The position numbers and the translations under genes were made by a program. Under the pieces are notes generated by a model, which did no database searches, was not told the DNA's origin, and saw only the letters and a program-made list of their open reading frames with translations. Shown here piece by piece: positions 32,842-43,228 of a stretch of DNA of 64,000 nucleotides. The DNA is from Pseudonocardia cypriaca. GTDB taxonomy: Bacteria; Actinomycetota; Actinomycetes; Mycobacteriales; Pseudonocardiaceae. The DNA lies in assembly GCF_006717045.1 (NCBI RefSeq), contig NZ_VFPH01000001.1:1798001-1862000 (forward strand), read 5' to 3'. How positions within the stretch are numbered: the first letter of the stretch is position 1; each line of letters begins with the position of its first letter.

Positions 32842-33882
32842 ATGAGCACACCCGACCGCGAGAAGGCGCTTCAGCTCGCCCTCGCGCAGATCGAGAAGAA
32901 CCACGGCAAGGGGTCGGTGATGCGCCTCGGCGACGACACCCGCCCGCCGATCGGGGTGATCCCCACCGGGTCGATCGCGCTCGACGTCGCGCTCGGCGTG
33001 GGCGGTCTGCCGCGCGGTCGCGTGGTCGAGATCTACGGCCCGGAGTCCAGCGGTAAGACCACCGTCGCGCTGCACTCCGTGGCGAGCGCGCAGGCCGCAG
33101 GCGGCATCGCCGCGTTCATCGACGCGGAGCACGCGCTCGACCCCGAGTACGCCAAGGCGCTCGGCGTCGACACCGATGCCCTCCTGGTCTCGCAGCCCGA
33201 CACCGGTGAGCAGGCCCTCGAGATCGCCGACATGCTCATCCGCTCCGGCGCCCTCGACATCATCGTCATCGACTCGGTCGCGGCGCTCGTGCCGCGGGCG
33301 GAGATCGAGGGCGAGATGGGCGACAGCCACGTGGGTCTGCAGGCCCGGCTGATGAGCCAGGCGCTGCGCAAGATCACGGGCGCGCTGAGCAACTCGGGCA
33401 CCACCGCGATCTTCATCAACCAGCTGCGCGAGAAGATCGGCGTGATGTTCGGGTCCCCCGAGACCACCACCGGTGGCCGGGCCCTCAAGTTCTACGCGTC
33501 GGTCCGGCTCGACGTCCGGCGCATCGAGACGCTCAAGGACGGCTCCGACATGGTCGGCAACCGCACCCGCGTCAAGGTCGTCAAGAACAAGGTCGCGCCG
33601 CCGTTCAAGCAGGCCGAGTTCGACATCCTCTACGGCGTCGGCATCAGCCGTGAGGGCTCCCTGATCGACGTGGGTGTCGAGCAGGCGATCATCCGCAAGT
33701 CCGGCGCCTGGTACACCTACGAGGGCGACCAGCTCGGGCAGGGCAAGGAGAACGCCCGCAAGTTCCTGCGCGAGAACCCCGACGTCGCCAACGAGATCGA
33801 GAAGCGGATCAAGGAGAAGCTCGGGGTCGGTGCCCAGGTCGACGCCGAGGCCGAGCCGCTGCCCGCTCCCGTCGACTTCTGA
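32842..33882 (+). CDS. recA: Recombinase RecA
   Basis: A 346-residue RecA, the DNA strand-exchange protein and co-protease for LexA. Walker A GPESSGKTT at 66-74, the loop L1/L2 region with EGEMGDSHVGLQARLMSQ and GSPETTTGGRALKFYASVR, and a C-terminal acidic tail (QVDAEAEPLPAPVDF). The whole protein is collinear with RecA; there is no intein, unlike M. tuberculosis. ATG preceded by GTGGAGA. Controlled by the LexA box 130 bp upstream. RecX follows 2 bp behind the stop, in the classical recA-recX operon. Confidence 0.98.
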   Translation: MSTPDREKALQLALAQIEKNHGKGSVMRLGDDTRPPIGVIPTGSIALDVALGVGGLPRGRVVEIYGPESSGKTTVALHSVASAQAAGGIAAFIDAEHALDPEYAKALGVDTDALLVSQPDTGEQALEIADMLIRSGALDIIVIDSVAALVPRAEIEGEMGDSHVGLQARLMSQALRKITGALSNSGTTAIFINQLREKIGVMFGSPETTTGGRALKFYASVRLDVRRIETLKDGSDMVGNRTRVKVVKNKVAPPFKQAEFDILYGVGISREGSLIDVGVEQAIIRKSGAWYTYEGDQLGQGKENARKFLRENPDVANEIEKRIKEKLGVGAQVDAEAEPLPAPVDF

Positions 33883-33884
33883 GC

Positions 33885-34994
33885 ATGACCGACGGGCGGG
33901 TCGCCCGGCTCGACGGGATCGACGGCGGGGGAGAGGGCGCCACGAGCGCGCCGGTCGCCCGGTTCGGCTCGTTCTCGGAGGCAGCCTCGGGTTCAGGGGC
34001 CGACGGTTCGGTCGACCTCGGGAAGATCGGCACGGCAGTTCCCGGGTCGGTTCCCCCGGTCGCCGACTTCGGCGCGGGGCCGGCGGCACCGGGGCCGGGC
34101 GACGACCAGGCAGGCGCCGAGGACGCCGGCCCCGTGGCGTTGTTCGACACCGCGTCGATCGGGGCGGCCCGCGACGTGCCGGTTGCCGAGCTCGGTCCAG
34201 CCGCCTTGAACCGCAGCCGGGCGGGCCGGCGGACCGGCAGCGGCACCGAACGTCCCCCGTCCCGCGGCACCGGTCCGACGCGCGGCGGCGGGGAGGACGA
34301 CCGCGAGCCGGGCCGTCGGCGGCGTCGGTCGGCCCCGGCCGGCACCCCGGAGCGGCGCGGCGCCGGCCGTGCAGCGGATGAGCCCGGATCGGAGCTGCCG
34401 GCCCCGGAGGCCGGGGAGCCGGACGGGCGGCGCGGTGGCCGGCGCGGTCGGCATCGGGGGGAGGTCGATCCCGACGTCGACCCGGTCATCGCCGCGCGGG
34501 AGATCTGCCTGCGCCTGCTCACCGACCGCGCCCGTACCCGCCAGGAGCTGGCCCAGGCGCTGCGGCGCAAGGGCGTGCCGGACGAGGCTGCGCACACGGT
34601 GCTGGAGCGCTTCGACGAGGTCGGCCTCATCGACGACGCCGCGTTCGCCGGGCAGTGGGTGCGCTCCCGGCACGCCCACCGTGGCCTCGCCCGCCGCGCG
34701 ATCGCCTTCGAGCTGCGCCGCAAGGGCGTCAGCGACGAGGACGCGGGGGAGGCGCTCGCCGAGGTCGACACCGAGTCCGAGGAGCGCCGGGCCCGCGAGC
34801 TGGTCGACCGCAAGCTGCGCTCGCTCGCCGTCGCCACGGCGGAGCAGCGCACGGCGGCCGGGCGACGCCTGGTCGGCATGCTCGCCCGCAAGGGCTACGG
34901 CGCAGGCATCGCCTACCGCGTGGTGAAGGAGGCGCTCGCCGAGCGCGGCGCGGAGGTCGACGAGCTGGGCGGCGCCGAGATCCCCGACGACTGA
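33885..34994 (+). CDS. recX: RecX regulator of RecA with long N-terminal extension
   Basis: The C-terminal 170 residues are RecX: tandem three-helix repeats beginning about VIAAREICLRLLTDRARTRQ and including GLIDDAAFAGQWVRSRHA. RecX caps RecA filaments and inhibits strand exchange. Typical RecX proteins have 150-200 residues; this one has 369. Residues 1-194 are low-complexity (Gly, Pro, Ala, Arg), likely disordered, and hold five short motifs: RVARLD, PVARFG, PVADFG, PVALFD, PVAELG (starting near 5, 23, 58, 83, 99). ATG lies 2 bp after the recA stop. An internal start is possible but the upstream one is in the ideal coupled position and the extension keeps normal codon bias. Confidence 0.88.
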   Translation: MTDGRVARLDGIDGGGEGATSAPVARFGSFSEAASGSGADGSVDLGKIGTAVPGSVPPVADFGAGPAAPGPGDDQAGAEDAGPVALFDTASIGAARDVPVAELGPAALNRSRAGRRTGSGTERPPSRGTGPTRGGGEDDREPGRRRRRSAPAGTPERRGAGRAADEPGSELPAPEAGEPDGRRGGRRGRHRGEVDPDVDPVIAAREICLRLLTDRARTRQELAQALRRKGVPDEAAHTVLERFDEVGLIDDAAFAGQWVRSRHAHRGLARRAIAFELRRKGVSDEDAGEALAEVDTESEERRARELVDRKLRSLAVATAEQRTAAGRRLVGMLARKGYGAGIAYRVVKEALAERGAEVDELGGAEIPDD

Positions 34995-35016
34995 GGTAGA
35001 GCTCGCGGCGGGACGA

Positions 35017-35967
35017 CTACTCGCCGGCGGGGCGCAGCACCTGCACGTCTCCCGCGAACCCGTCGCCCGCCGACAGCACGGCGAGGAACGACAGCAGCGT
35101 GGCGCGGAACGCGCGCATGGCGTGGGTGGGGGTGAGGTCGGCGCGCCGGGCGAGCGCCACCGTGCGGAAGAGCGGGGGCGTGAGCACGGTGCGGCGCAGC
35201 CGGGGGCGTCCGGCGAAAACGAGGTCGGGCACCACGGCCACCCCGGTGCCGGCCTCGACCATCCGCAGCACCGCGTCCATCTCACCGCCCTCCACGGCGA
35301 ACCGGGGCTCCACCCCGGCGTCGGCGAAGGCCTGCAGCGTGGTCTCGCGCACGTCGTAGCCGCGGCGGGGCACCACGAGCGACCGGCGGCCGAGCTCGCG
35401 GATGCTCATCGAGGCGCGCGACGTCGGCGACCGCTCCGAGGTGGGCGAGGCCACCGACAGCCGCTCGCGCAGCACCGGTGTGGTGTGGAGGGCGGGGTCG
35501 ACGCCCGTGGAGGGCACGATCACGAGCGCGAGGTCCAGCTCGCCGCGGGCGAGGGAGCGCACCAGGGGCTGCGAGCCGTCCTCGGCCAGTTCGAGGTGGA
35601 TCTCCGGGTGCTGCTCGTGGAAGACCCGCAGCACGTCCGCGAGCACCCCGATGCAAAGCGAAGGGGTGGCGCCCACGCGGACCCGACCGCTGCGTAGCCC
35701 GACGATCTCCGCGACCGCGGTGCGGGCGCTGTCTGCGTCGGCGAGCATCCGCCGGGCGAGCGGCAGGAGCGCCTCGCCGGCCGGGGTCAGCACCGGCCCG
35801 TCGCGGGCGCCGCGGTCCACCAGCTCGGCACCCAGCTCGGTCTCGAGGGCCTTGAGCTGCCGCGACAGCGTGGGCTGCGCCACGCCGACCGATTCCGCCG
35901 CTCGCGTGAAGCTGCGCACGTCGGCCACCGCGAGGAAGTACGCGAGCTGCGTGAACGTCACGTCCAT
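35017..35967 (-). CDS. LysR-family transcriptional regulator
   Basis: A 316-residue LysR regulator. N-terminal winged helix: FTQLAYFLAVADVRSFTRAAESVGVAQPTLSRQLKALE; C-terminal periplasmic-binding-protein-like effector domain (VRVGATPSLCIGVLADVLRVFHEQHP). It is divergent from the first succinate dehydrogenase operon, with a LysR-type box over its own start codon, so it probably controls sdhCAB and itself. The effector, perhaps a dicarboxylate, is inference from neighbours. Confidence 0.9.
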   Translation of the reverse strand: MDVTFTQLAYFLAVADVRSFTRAAESVGVAQPTLSRQLKALETELGAELVDRGARDGPVLTPAGEALLPLARRMLADADSARTAVAEIVGLRSGRVRVGATPSLCIGVLADVLRVFHEQHPEIHLELAEDGSQPLVRSLARGELDLALVIVPSTGVDPALHTTPVLRERLSVASPTSERSPTSRASMSIRELGRRSLVVPRRGYDVRETTLQAFADAGVEPRFAVEGGEMDAVLRMVEAGTGVAVVPDLVFAGRPRLRRTVLTPPLFRTVALARRADLTPTHAMRAFRATLLSFLAVLSAGDGFAGDVQVLRPAGE

Positions 35968-35980
35968 AGCGTACTGCTAT
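35966..35980. promoter_or_regulatory. LysR-type box between lysR and sdhCAB
   Basis: ATAGC-N5-GCTAT contains the T-N11-A signature of LysR boxes. It covers the lysR start codon (minus-strand ATG at 35967-35965) and lies about 60 bp before the sdhC start. A TAGGCT -10 candidate for sdhC is at 36013-36018. Confidence 0.55.
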
Positions 35981-36038
35981 GGCTCATGGCCGTTCGATGC
36001 ATTGGACGACCGTAGGCTGCGCTACCGAGGCTTGGCAC

Positions 36039-36749
36039 ATGGTGACCGTGGAACAGCGCCCCGCCGTCCGCGCGGGCCGCCCGCCGCGCCGGACGTCCAT
36101 CCAGCTCAAGTACGTCATGGCGGCCACGGGCGCGGTCATGCTGCTCTACCTCGTGGCCCACATGGTGGGCAACCTGAAGATCTTCTTCGGCGCCGAGGCC
36201 ATCGACGAGTACGCGGCCTGGCTGCGCGAGGTCGGCGAGCCTGCACTGCCGTACGAGACGGTGCTCTGGCTGGTGCGCGTGGTGCTGGCGGTCTCGGTCG
36301 TCGCCCACATCGTCTCCGCCACGATCCTGGCCCGGCGGGCGCGCCGGGCCCGCCCGGTGCGCTACGCCCACCGCAAGCCCGTGCAGGGCAGCTACGCGGC
36401 CCGCACCATGCGCTGGGGCGGCGTGATCATCGCGCTGTTCGTCGTCTACCACCTGCTCGACCTCACGACCGGCACGCTCAACCCGCACGGCGTGCACGGC
36501 GAGGTCCATGCGAACGTCGTGGCCGACTTCGCCCCGGAGCGCTGGTACGTCACGCTCGTCTACACGCTCGCCGTGGTGGCCGTCGGCTTCCACATCCGGC
36601 ACGGGATGTGGAGCGCGCTGCAGTCCTTCGGCCGGTCAAGCGCCGCCACCCAGAACACGCTCAAGGGCGTCGCGCTCGGGGTCGCGGTCGTGCTGGTGGC
36701 CGGTTTCCTCTCCGTCCCGTTCGCCGTGCTGACCGGATTGGTGGCGTGA
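36039..36749 (+). CDS. sdhC: Succinate dehydrogenase cytochrome b subunit (b558 type)
   Basis: A 236-residue membrane anchor with five transmembrane helices of the SdhC b558 family (diheme type B quinone reductase). Histidines for heme ligation lie in LLYLVAHMVGNLKIFFG, VVAHIVSATI, VVYHLLDLTTG and GFHIRHGMW. The single large anchor replaces separate SdhC and SdhD. It binds heme and menaquinone and links the succinate dehydrogenase to the respiratory chain. ATG 36039 is taken; GTG 36042 is equally possible. First gene of sdhCAB, controlled perhaps by the divergent LysR. Confidence 0.92.
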   Translation: MVTVEQRPAVRAGRPPRRTSIQLKYVMAATGAVMLLYLVAHMVGNLKIFFGAEAIDEYAAWLREVGEPALPYETVLWLVRVVLAVSVVAHIVSATILARRARRARPVRYAHRKPVQGSYAARTMRWGGVIIALFVVYHLLDLTTGTLNPHGVHGEVHANVVADFAPERWYVTLVYTLAVVAVGFHIRHGMWSALQSFGRSSAATQNTLKGVALGVAVVLVAGFLSVPFAVLTGLVA

Positions 36750-36751
36750 CC

Positions 36752-38706
<1,955 letters not shown>

Positions 38707-38710
<4 letters not shown>

Positions 38711-39453
38711 AGTTGAACCTGCGCATCTGGCGCCAGGACGGGCCCGAGGACTCCGGGCGCCTCGTCGCGTACCGCGTCGACGACGCCGACGAGGACATGT
38801 CGTTCCTCGAACTCATGGACGTCCTCAACGAGAAGCTGATCCTCGACGGCGAGGAGCCGGTGGCGTTCGACCACGACTGCCGCGAGGGCATCTGCGGCGC
38901 GTGCAGCATGGTGATCAACGGTGAGCCGCACGGCCCGCAGAAGGCCACCACCACCTGCCAGCTGCACCTGCGGCACTTCCGCGACGGCGAGACGATCACG
39001 GTGGAGCCGTTCCGGGCGTCGGCGTTCCCGGTGGTCAAGGACCTGGTCGTGGATCGGAGCTCGTTCGACCGGATCATCGCATCCGGCGGCTACATCTCCG
39101 CTCCCACGGGCGCGGCGCCCGAGGCGCACGCAACGCCCGTGCCGAAGCCGAACGCCGAACGCGCGTTCACCGCGGCCGCCTGCATCGGCTGCGGCGCCTG
39201 TGTGGCCGCGTGCCCGAACGGCAGCGCGTCGCTCTTCCTCGGCGCGAAGATCACGCATCTCGGGGAGCTGCCGCAGGGTCAGCCGGAGCGCTCGGACCGG
39301 GTGATCCGCATGGTGAAGACCCACGACGCCGAGGGCTTCGGGGGGTGCACCAACACCGGCGAGTGCGCGGTGGCCTGCCCCAAGGAGATCCCCCTGGACG
39401 TGATCTCCCAGCTGAACCGGGACTACCTGACCGCGAGCACCCACCGGCGCTGA
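38707..39453 (+). CDS. sdhB: Succinate dehydrogenase iron-sulfur subunit
   Basis: A 248-residue electron-transfer subunit. The 2Fe-2S ferredoxin motif is in DCREGICGACSMVING with the later TCQLHLR cysteine, and the C-terminal 4Fe-4S/3Fe-4S cysteines in CIGCGACVAACPNG and CTNTGECAVACPKE. GTG start overlaps the sdhA stop. Passes electrons from flavin to the diheme cytochrome b. A perfect 16-bp palindrome (39459-39474) just after the stop may end the operon. Confidence 0.95.
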
Positions 39454-39458
39454 CCACC

Positions 39459-39474
39459 GCGGGCCATGGCCCGC
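39459..39474. terminator. Perfect palindrome after sdhCAB
   Basis: GCGGGCCATGGCCCGC, 5 bp after the sdhB stop and before a convergent gene. There is no T tract, so a role as terminator is only suggested by position. Confidence 0.4.
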
Positions 39475-39508
39475 TCGGGCGCACCGGAACGGGAGGCTTC
39501 GACCTGCC

Positions 39509-40291
39509 TCAGCCGGTGGGGTCGGTCCAGTACGCCCGGAGCACCTCCAGGTCGGTGCGGGAGTTCCCGGTGGGCCGGGTCAGCGCGATCACGCCGGTGC
39601 AGCCCGACGAGTCCTGGTCGAAGTACAGCCTGGGCACGCCCTCGCGGTCGACGTAGCGCACCCGCACGCCCTCGCCGCGGTCGGTCTGACCGGGCGGGAT
39701 CCCGTCGCGGGTCTCGGGACGGCCCGGGACGTAGCGCCAGCGCACCGACACCACGGTGCCGGCTCTGGCGTTCCTGCCCGCGACGATCGCGCGGCGCGCC
39801 TGGCGCATCGCCTCGGGCGTGGCCACCCGGGTGAAGACGGCGGTGCGGTCGCCGCCGAGATCGCAGGCGACGCTCTCGGTGCTGTCCGGACCCGGCTCGC
39901 GCCGCTCGCACGACGCCGGTCCGGTCAGGAACGGCTCGGCGAGGGCGAGCAGCGCCTGGTCCTGGAACACGCCCCGCGGGTCGGCGGGAGGTGCGGGCGC
40001 TGCCGCGGTGGGCGCAGGCGTCGGACTGGTCTCGGTGGGACCGGTGGTCGGGACGACGGGCGGAGTGGCGATCTCCGGGGGTGCCGCCGCTGCGGCGGGC
40101 GGTTGGCCGGGCGTGCCAGGACCCCGCAGGAGCGAGAGCGTGCCGACGACCGAAGCGATGATCGTCCCGGTGACCAGCAACGCGGCCAGCACCACGAGCA
40201 CACCGGGTGGCCGGGCGCCGACCGGCGCGAGCACGCGCCGCGCGACGGCCGGAGAGCCACCCGCGCCGCGCTCGCCAGCCCCACGGCCCAC
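39509..40291 (-). CDS. Membrane-anchored protein of unknown function
   Basis: A 260-residue protein with one membrane helix (about residues 28-55, VLVVLAALLVTGTIIASVVGTLSLL), a Pro/Ala/Thr-rich spacer (about 57-105), and an outside domain of about 150 residues with three cysteines (SCERRE, VACDLGG, SSGCTGV). The domain has no family I know; two of the cysteines could form a disulfide. The layout resembles the extracytoplasmic sensor parts of actinobacterial kinases, but no kinase is attached. Located between the two sdh operons on the opposite strand. Confidence 0.75.
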   Translation of the reverse strand: MGRGAGERGAGGSPAVARRVLAPVGARPPGVLVVLAALLVTGTIIASVVGTLSLLRGPGTPGQPPAAAAAPPEIATPPVVPTTGPTETSPTPAPTAAAPAPPADPRGVFQDQALLALAEPFLTGPASCERREPGPDSTESVACDLGGDRTAVFTRVATPEAMRQARRAIVAGRNARAGTVVSVRWRYVPGRPETRDGIPPGQTDRGEGVRVRYVDREGVPRLYFDQDSSGCTGVIALTRPTGNSRTDLEVLRAYWTDPTG

Positions 40292-40334
40292 GCGGGCACT
40301 CTAATGTCCTTCAGCGGTAATTGGCCCGTTCCTG

Positions 40335-40350
40335 CGTGAATCGCGTCACG
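40335..40350. promoter_or_regulatory. CRP/GlxR-like box upstream of the second sdh operon
   Basis: CGTGAATCGCGTCACG has the GTGA-N6-TCAC core of CRP/GlxR sites. It lies 134 bp before sdhC2 and 44 bp before the divergent membrane-protein gene. A TAGGCT -10 candidate is at 40401-40406. Confidence 0.55.
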
Positions 40351-40483
40351 ATGGGAACGCAGAGTGACAGCCCGACACACCGCCCGCGGTGGGTCGGTCG
40401 TAGGCTCCGGCGAGATCCAGACGTCCCGACGCCGCGGCGTGGAGCGGACGGCGTCGTACCGCTACCAGAACAAGGAAACTGAC

Positions 40484-41284
40484 GTGTCATCCACCACAGA
40501 CGCGTCCGCCGGCCGGGCGCAGATCACGGCACGGACGCTGCGAACGGACCGGTGGTGGTTGCCACCGCTGGCCAACTTCGTCGGGCTGACGGCGTGGGTC
40601 GTGTACGCCACCGTGCGAGCGTTCGTCCAGGACGACTACTTCGTCCCCGAGTACAACTACCTCACCCCGTTCTACTCGCCGTGCGTGTCGTACGGGTGCG
40701 ACCCGCACGCCTCGCACTTCGGGCAGTTCCTCCCCGACGTCTGGTGGCTGCCCTACGCGGCGGCCTCGTTGCCGTTCCTGCTGCTGTTCCGGCTCACCTG
40801 CTACTACTACCGGAAGGCCTACTACCGGTCGTTCTGGCTGTCGCCGCCCGCGTGCGCGGTGGCCGAGCCCCACAAGGGCTACTCGGGCGAGACCCGGTTC
40901 CCGCTGCTCGGGCAGAACCTGCACCGCTACTTCTTCTACATCGCGGGGATCATCTCCCTGATCAACACCTACGACGCGTTCTACGCGTTCGTCCGCAGCG
41001 ACGGTTCGTTCGGGTTCGGTCTGGGCAACGTGATCCTGCTGGTCAACGTCGTGCTCCTGTGGGCGTACACGATCTCGTGCCACTCCTGCCGCAGCATCAT
41101 CGGTGGCAGGCTCAACCACTTCTCCAAGCACCCCGCGCGCTACCGCATGTGGGTGTTCGTCTCGAAGCTCAACGCCAAGCACATGCAGCTGGCCTGGACC
41201 ACGCTCGCGACGCTGGCGCTGACGGACTTCTACATCATGGCCGTGGCCGCGGGCTGGATCCCGGACCTGCGGATCATCAACTGA
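40484..41284 (+). CDS. Succinate dehydrogenase 1 membrane anchor (Rv0249c type)
   Basis: A 266-residue polytopic protein with about five hydrophobic helices. The sequence (RWWLPPLANFVGLTAWVVYAT, LTPFYSPCVSYGCDPHASHFG, HSCRSIIGGRLNHFSKHPARY) corresponds to the membrane subunit of the mycobacterial Sdh1 complex (Rv0249c). It differs from the b558 anchor at 36 kb: histidines are fewer and cysteines occur in the SPCVSYGC and CHSCRS stretches. It binds menaquinone and anchors the SdhAB proteins encoded next. GTG start with AAGGAAA ahead. First gene of the operon behind the CRP-like box. Confidence 0.87.
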   Translation: MSSTTDASAGRAQITARTLRTDRWWLPPLANFVGLTAWVVYATVRAFVQDDYFVPEYNYLTPFYSPCVSYGCDPHASHFGQFLPDVWWLPYAAASLPFLLLFRLTCYYYRKAYYRSFWLSPPACAVAEPHKGYSGETRFPLLGQNLHRYFFYIAGIISLINTYDAFYAFVRSDGSFGFGLGNVILLVNVVLLWAYTISCHSCRSIIGGRLNHFSKHPARYRMWVFVSKLNAKHMQLAWTTLATLALTDFYIMAVAAGWIPDLRIIN

Positions 41285-41296
41285 GGGTGGTGGCAG

Positions 41297-43228
41297 ATGA
41301 CTGAAGAGATCGAACGCTACGAATTCGACGTCGTCGTCATCGGCGCAGGGGGTGCCGGGCTGCGGGCCGCCATCGAGGCGAGGGCGCAGGGCAAGCGCAC
41401 CGCCATCATCTCCAAGTCGCTCTTCGGCAAGGCGCACACCGTGATGGCCGAGGGCGGGTGCGCCGCCGCGATGGGGAACGTCAACCCCAACGACAACTGG
41501 CAGGTGCACTTCCGCGACACGATGCGCGGGGGGAAGTTCCTCAACAACTGGCGGATGGCGGAGCTGCACGCCAAGGAGGCCCCGGACCGCGTCTGGGAGC
41601 TGGAGACCTACGGCGCGCTCTTCGACCGCACCAAGGACGGCAAGATCAGCCAGCGCAACTTCGGCGGGCACAGCTACCCGCGGCTGGCGCACGTCGGTGA
41701 CCGCACCGGCCTCGAGATGATCCGCACGCTGCAGCAGAAGGTGGTGTCGCTGCAGCAGGAGGACTACGCCGAGACCGGCGACTACGAGGCCAACATCCGC
41801 GTCTTCCACGAATGCACGATCACCGAGATCTTCAAGACTGGTGACGATGAGAACCATGGCGGCCGGATCGCCGGCTGCTTCGGCTACTACCGGGCCACCG
41901 GGAAGTTCGTCCGGTTCGACGCGCCCGCGATCGTGCTCGCCACCGGTGGCGTCGGCAAGAGCTACCAGGTGACCTCGAACTCCTGGGAGTACACCGGCGA
42001 CGGCCACGCGCTCGCCCTCCGCGCGGGCGCCACGCTGATCAACATGGAGTTCCTGCAGTTCCACCCGACGGGCATGGTCTGGCCGCCGTCGGTGAAGGGG
42101 ATCCTGGTCACGGAGTCGGTGCGCGGCGACGGCGGCGTGCTGCGCAACTCCGAGGGCGAGCGGTTCATGTTCAAGTACGTCCCGGACGTGTTCCGCGAGC
42201 AGTACGCCGAGACCGAGGAGGAGGGCGACCGCTGGTACACCGACGCCGACAACAACCGGCGCCCGCCCGAGCTGCTGCCGCGTGACGAGGTCGCCCGCGC
42301 GATCAACTCCGAGGTCAAGGCCGGCCGGGGGAGCCCGCACGGCGGCGTGTTCCTCGACATCGCGTCGAGGCTGTCGCCCGAGGAGATCCAGAAGCGGCTG
42401 CCGTCGATGTACCACCAGTTCAAGGAGCTGGCCGACGTCGACATCACCAAGGAGCCGATGGAGGTCGGCCCCACCTGCCACTACGTGATGGGTGGCGTGG
42501 AGGTCGACCCGGACACCGCCATGTCGAAGGTGCCGGGGCTGTTCGCGGCGGGCGAGGTCGCGGGCGGCATGCACGGCTCAAACCGGCTCGGCGGCAACTC
42601 GCTGTCCGACCTGATCGTCTTCGGGCGGCGGTCCGGGCTGGGTGCGTCGGAGTACGTCGATTCCCTCGGCGGCGTGCGTCCGGCTGTGCGCATCGACGAC
42701 GTGGCGCAGGCCCAGGACCGCGCGCTGCTGCCGTTCTCCAGCGCCACCGAGGGCGGTGAGAACCCGTTCGTCGTGCAGCTGGAGCTGCAGAAGACGATGA
42801 ACGACCTCGTCGGCATCATCCGCAAGGCCGACGAGGTGGAGCTCGCGCTCAAGGCGCTCCAGGACATCGCGACGAAGGCGAAGACCGTCACCGTGGAGGG
42901 CGGCCGGGTGTTCAACCCGGGCTGGCACCTCGCCCTGGACCTGCGCAACATGCTGCTGGTGTCGCTGTGCGTGGCGAAGGCAGCGCTGGAACGGCAGGAG
43001 AGCCGCGGCGGGCACACCCGCGACGACTTCCCTGTCATGGACTCCGACTGGCGCCACCTGCTGCTCGTGCTGTCCGCGAACGGTGAGGACGACGTTCACC
43101 TGGTTCGCCAGGAGCAGGTGCCGATGAGACCCGACCTGCTCGACCTGTTCGAGCTCGACGAGCTGAAGAAGTACTACACGGGCGAGGAGCTGGGCGGGCA
43201 CCGCGCCGGGGCAGGGGAGAAGGCATGA
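41297..43228 (+). CDS. sdhA: Succinate dehydrogenase 1 flavoprotein subunit (Rv0248c type)
   Basis: A 643-residue fumarate reductase/succinate dehydrogenase flavoprotein. FAD motif VVVIGAGGAGLRAAIEARAQG, the covalent-FAD histidine region KAHTVMAEGGCAAAMG, and the active-site loop GSNRLGGNSLSDLIVFGRR. It is nearly collinear with M. tuberculosis Rv0248c as I recall it. ATG 41297 comes 12 bp after the anchor gene and overlaps the sdhB gene by 4 bp. It is a second enzyme beside the SdhA at 36.8 kb, thus the chromosome encodes two distinct succinate:quinone oxidoreductases. Confidence 0.95.
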   Translation: MTEEIERYEFDVVVIGAGGAGLRAAIEARAQGKRTAIISKSLFGKAHTVMAEGGCAAAMGNVNPNDNWQVHFRDTMRGGKFLNNWRMAELHAKEAPDRVWELETYGALFDRTKDGKISQRNFGGHSYPRLAHVGDRTGLEMIRTLQQKVVSLQQEDYAETGDYEANIRVFHECTITEIFKTGDDENHGGRIAGCFGYYRATGKFVRFDAPAIVLATGGVGKSYQVTSNSWEYTGDGHALALRAGATLINMEFLQFHPTGMVWPPSVKGILVTESVRGDGGVLRNSEGERFMFKYVPDVFREQYAETEEEGDRWYTDADNNRRPPELLPRDEVARAINSEVKAGRGSPHGGVFLDIASRLSPEEIQKRLPSMYHQFKELADVDITKEPMEVGPTCHYVMGGVEVDPDTAMSKVPGLFAAGEVAGGMHGSNRLGGNSLSDLIVFGRRSGLGASEYVDSLGGVRPAVRIDDVAQAQDRALLPFSSATEGGENPFVVQLELQKTMNDLVGIIRKADEVELALKALQDIATKAKTVTVEGGRVFNPGWHLALDLRNMLLVSLCVAKAALERQESRGGHTRDDFPVMDSDWRHLLLVLSANGEDDVHLVRQEQVPMRPDLLDLFELDELKKYYTGEELGGHRAGAGEKA

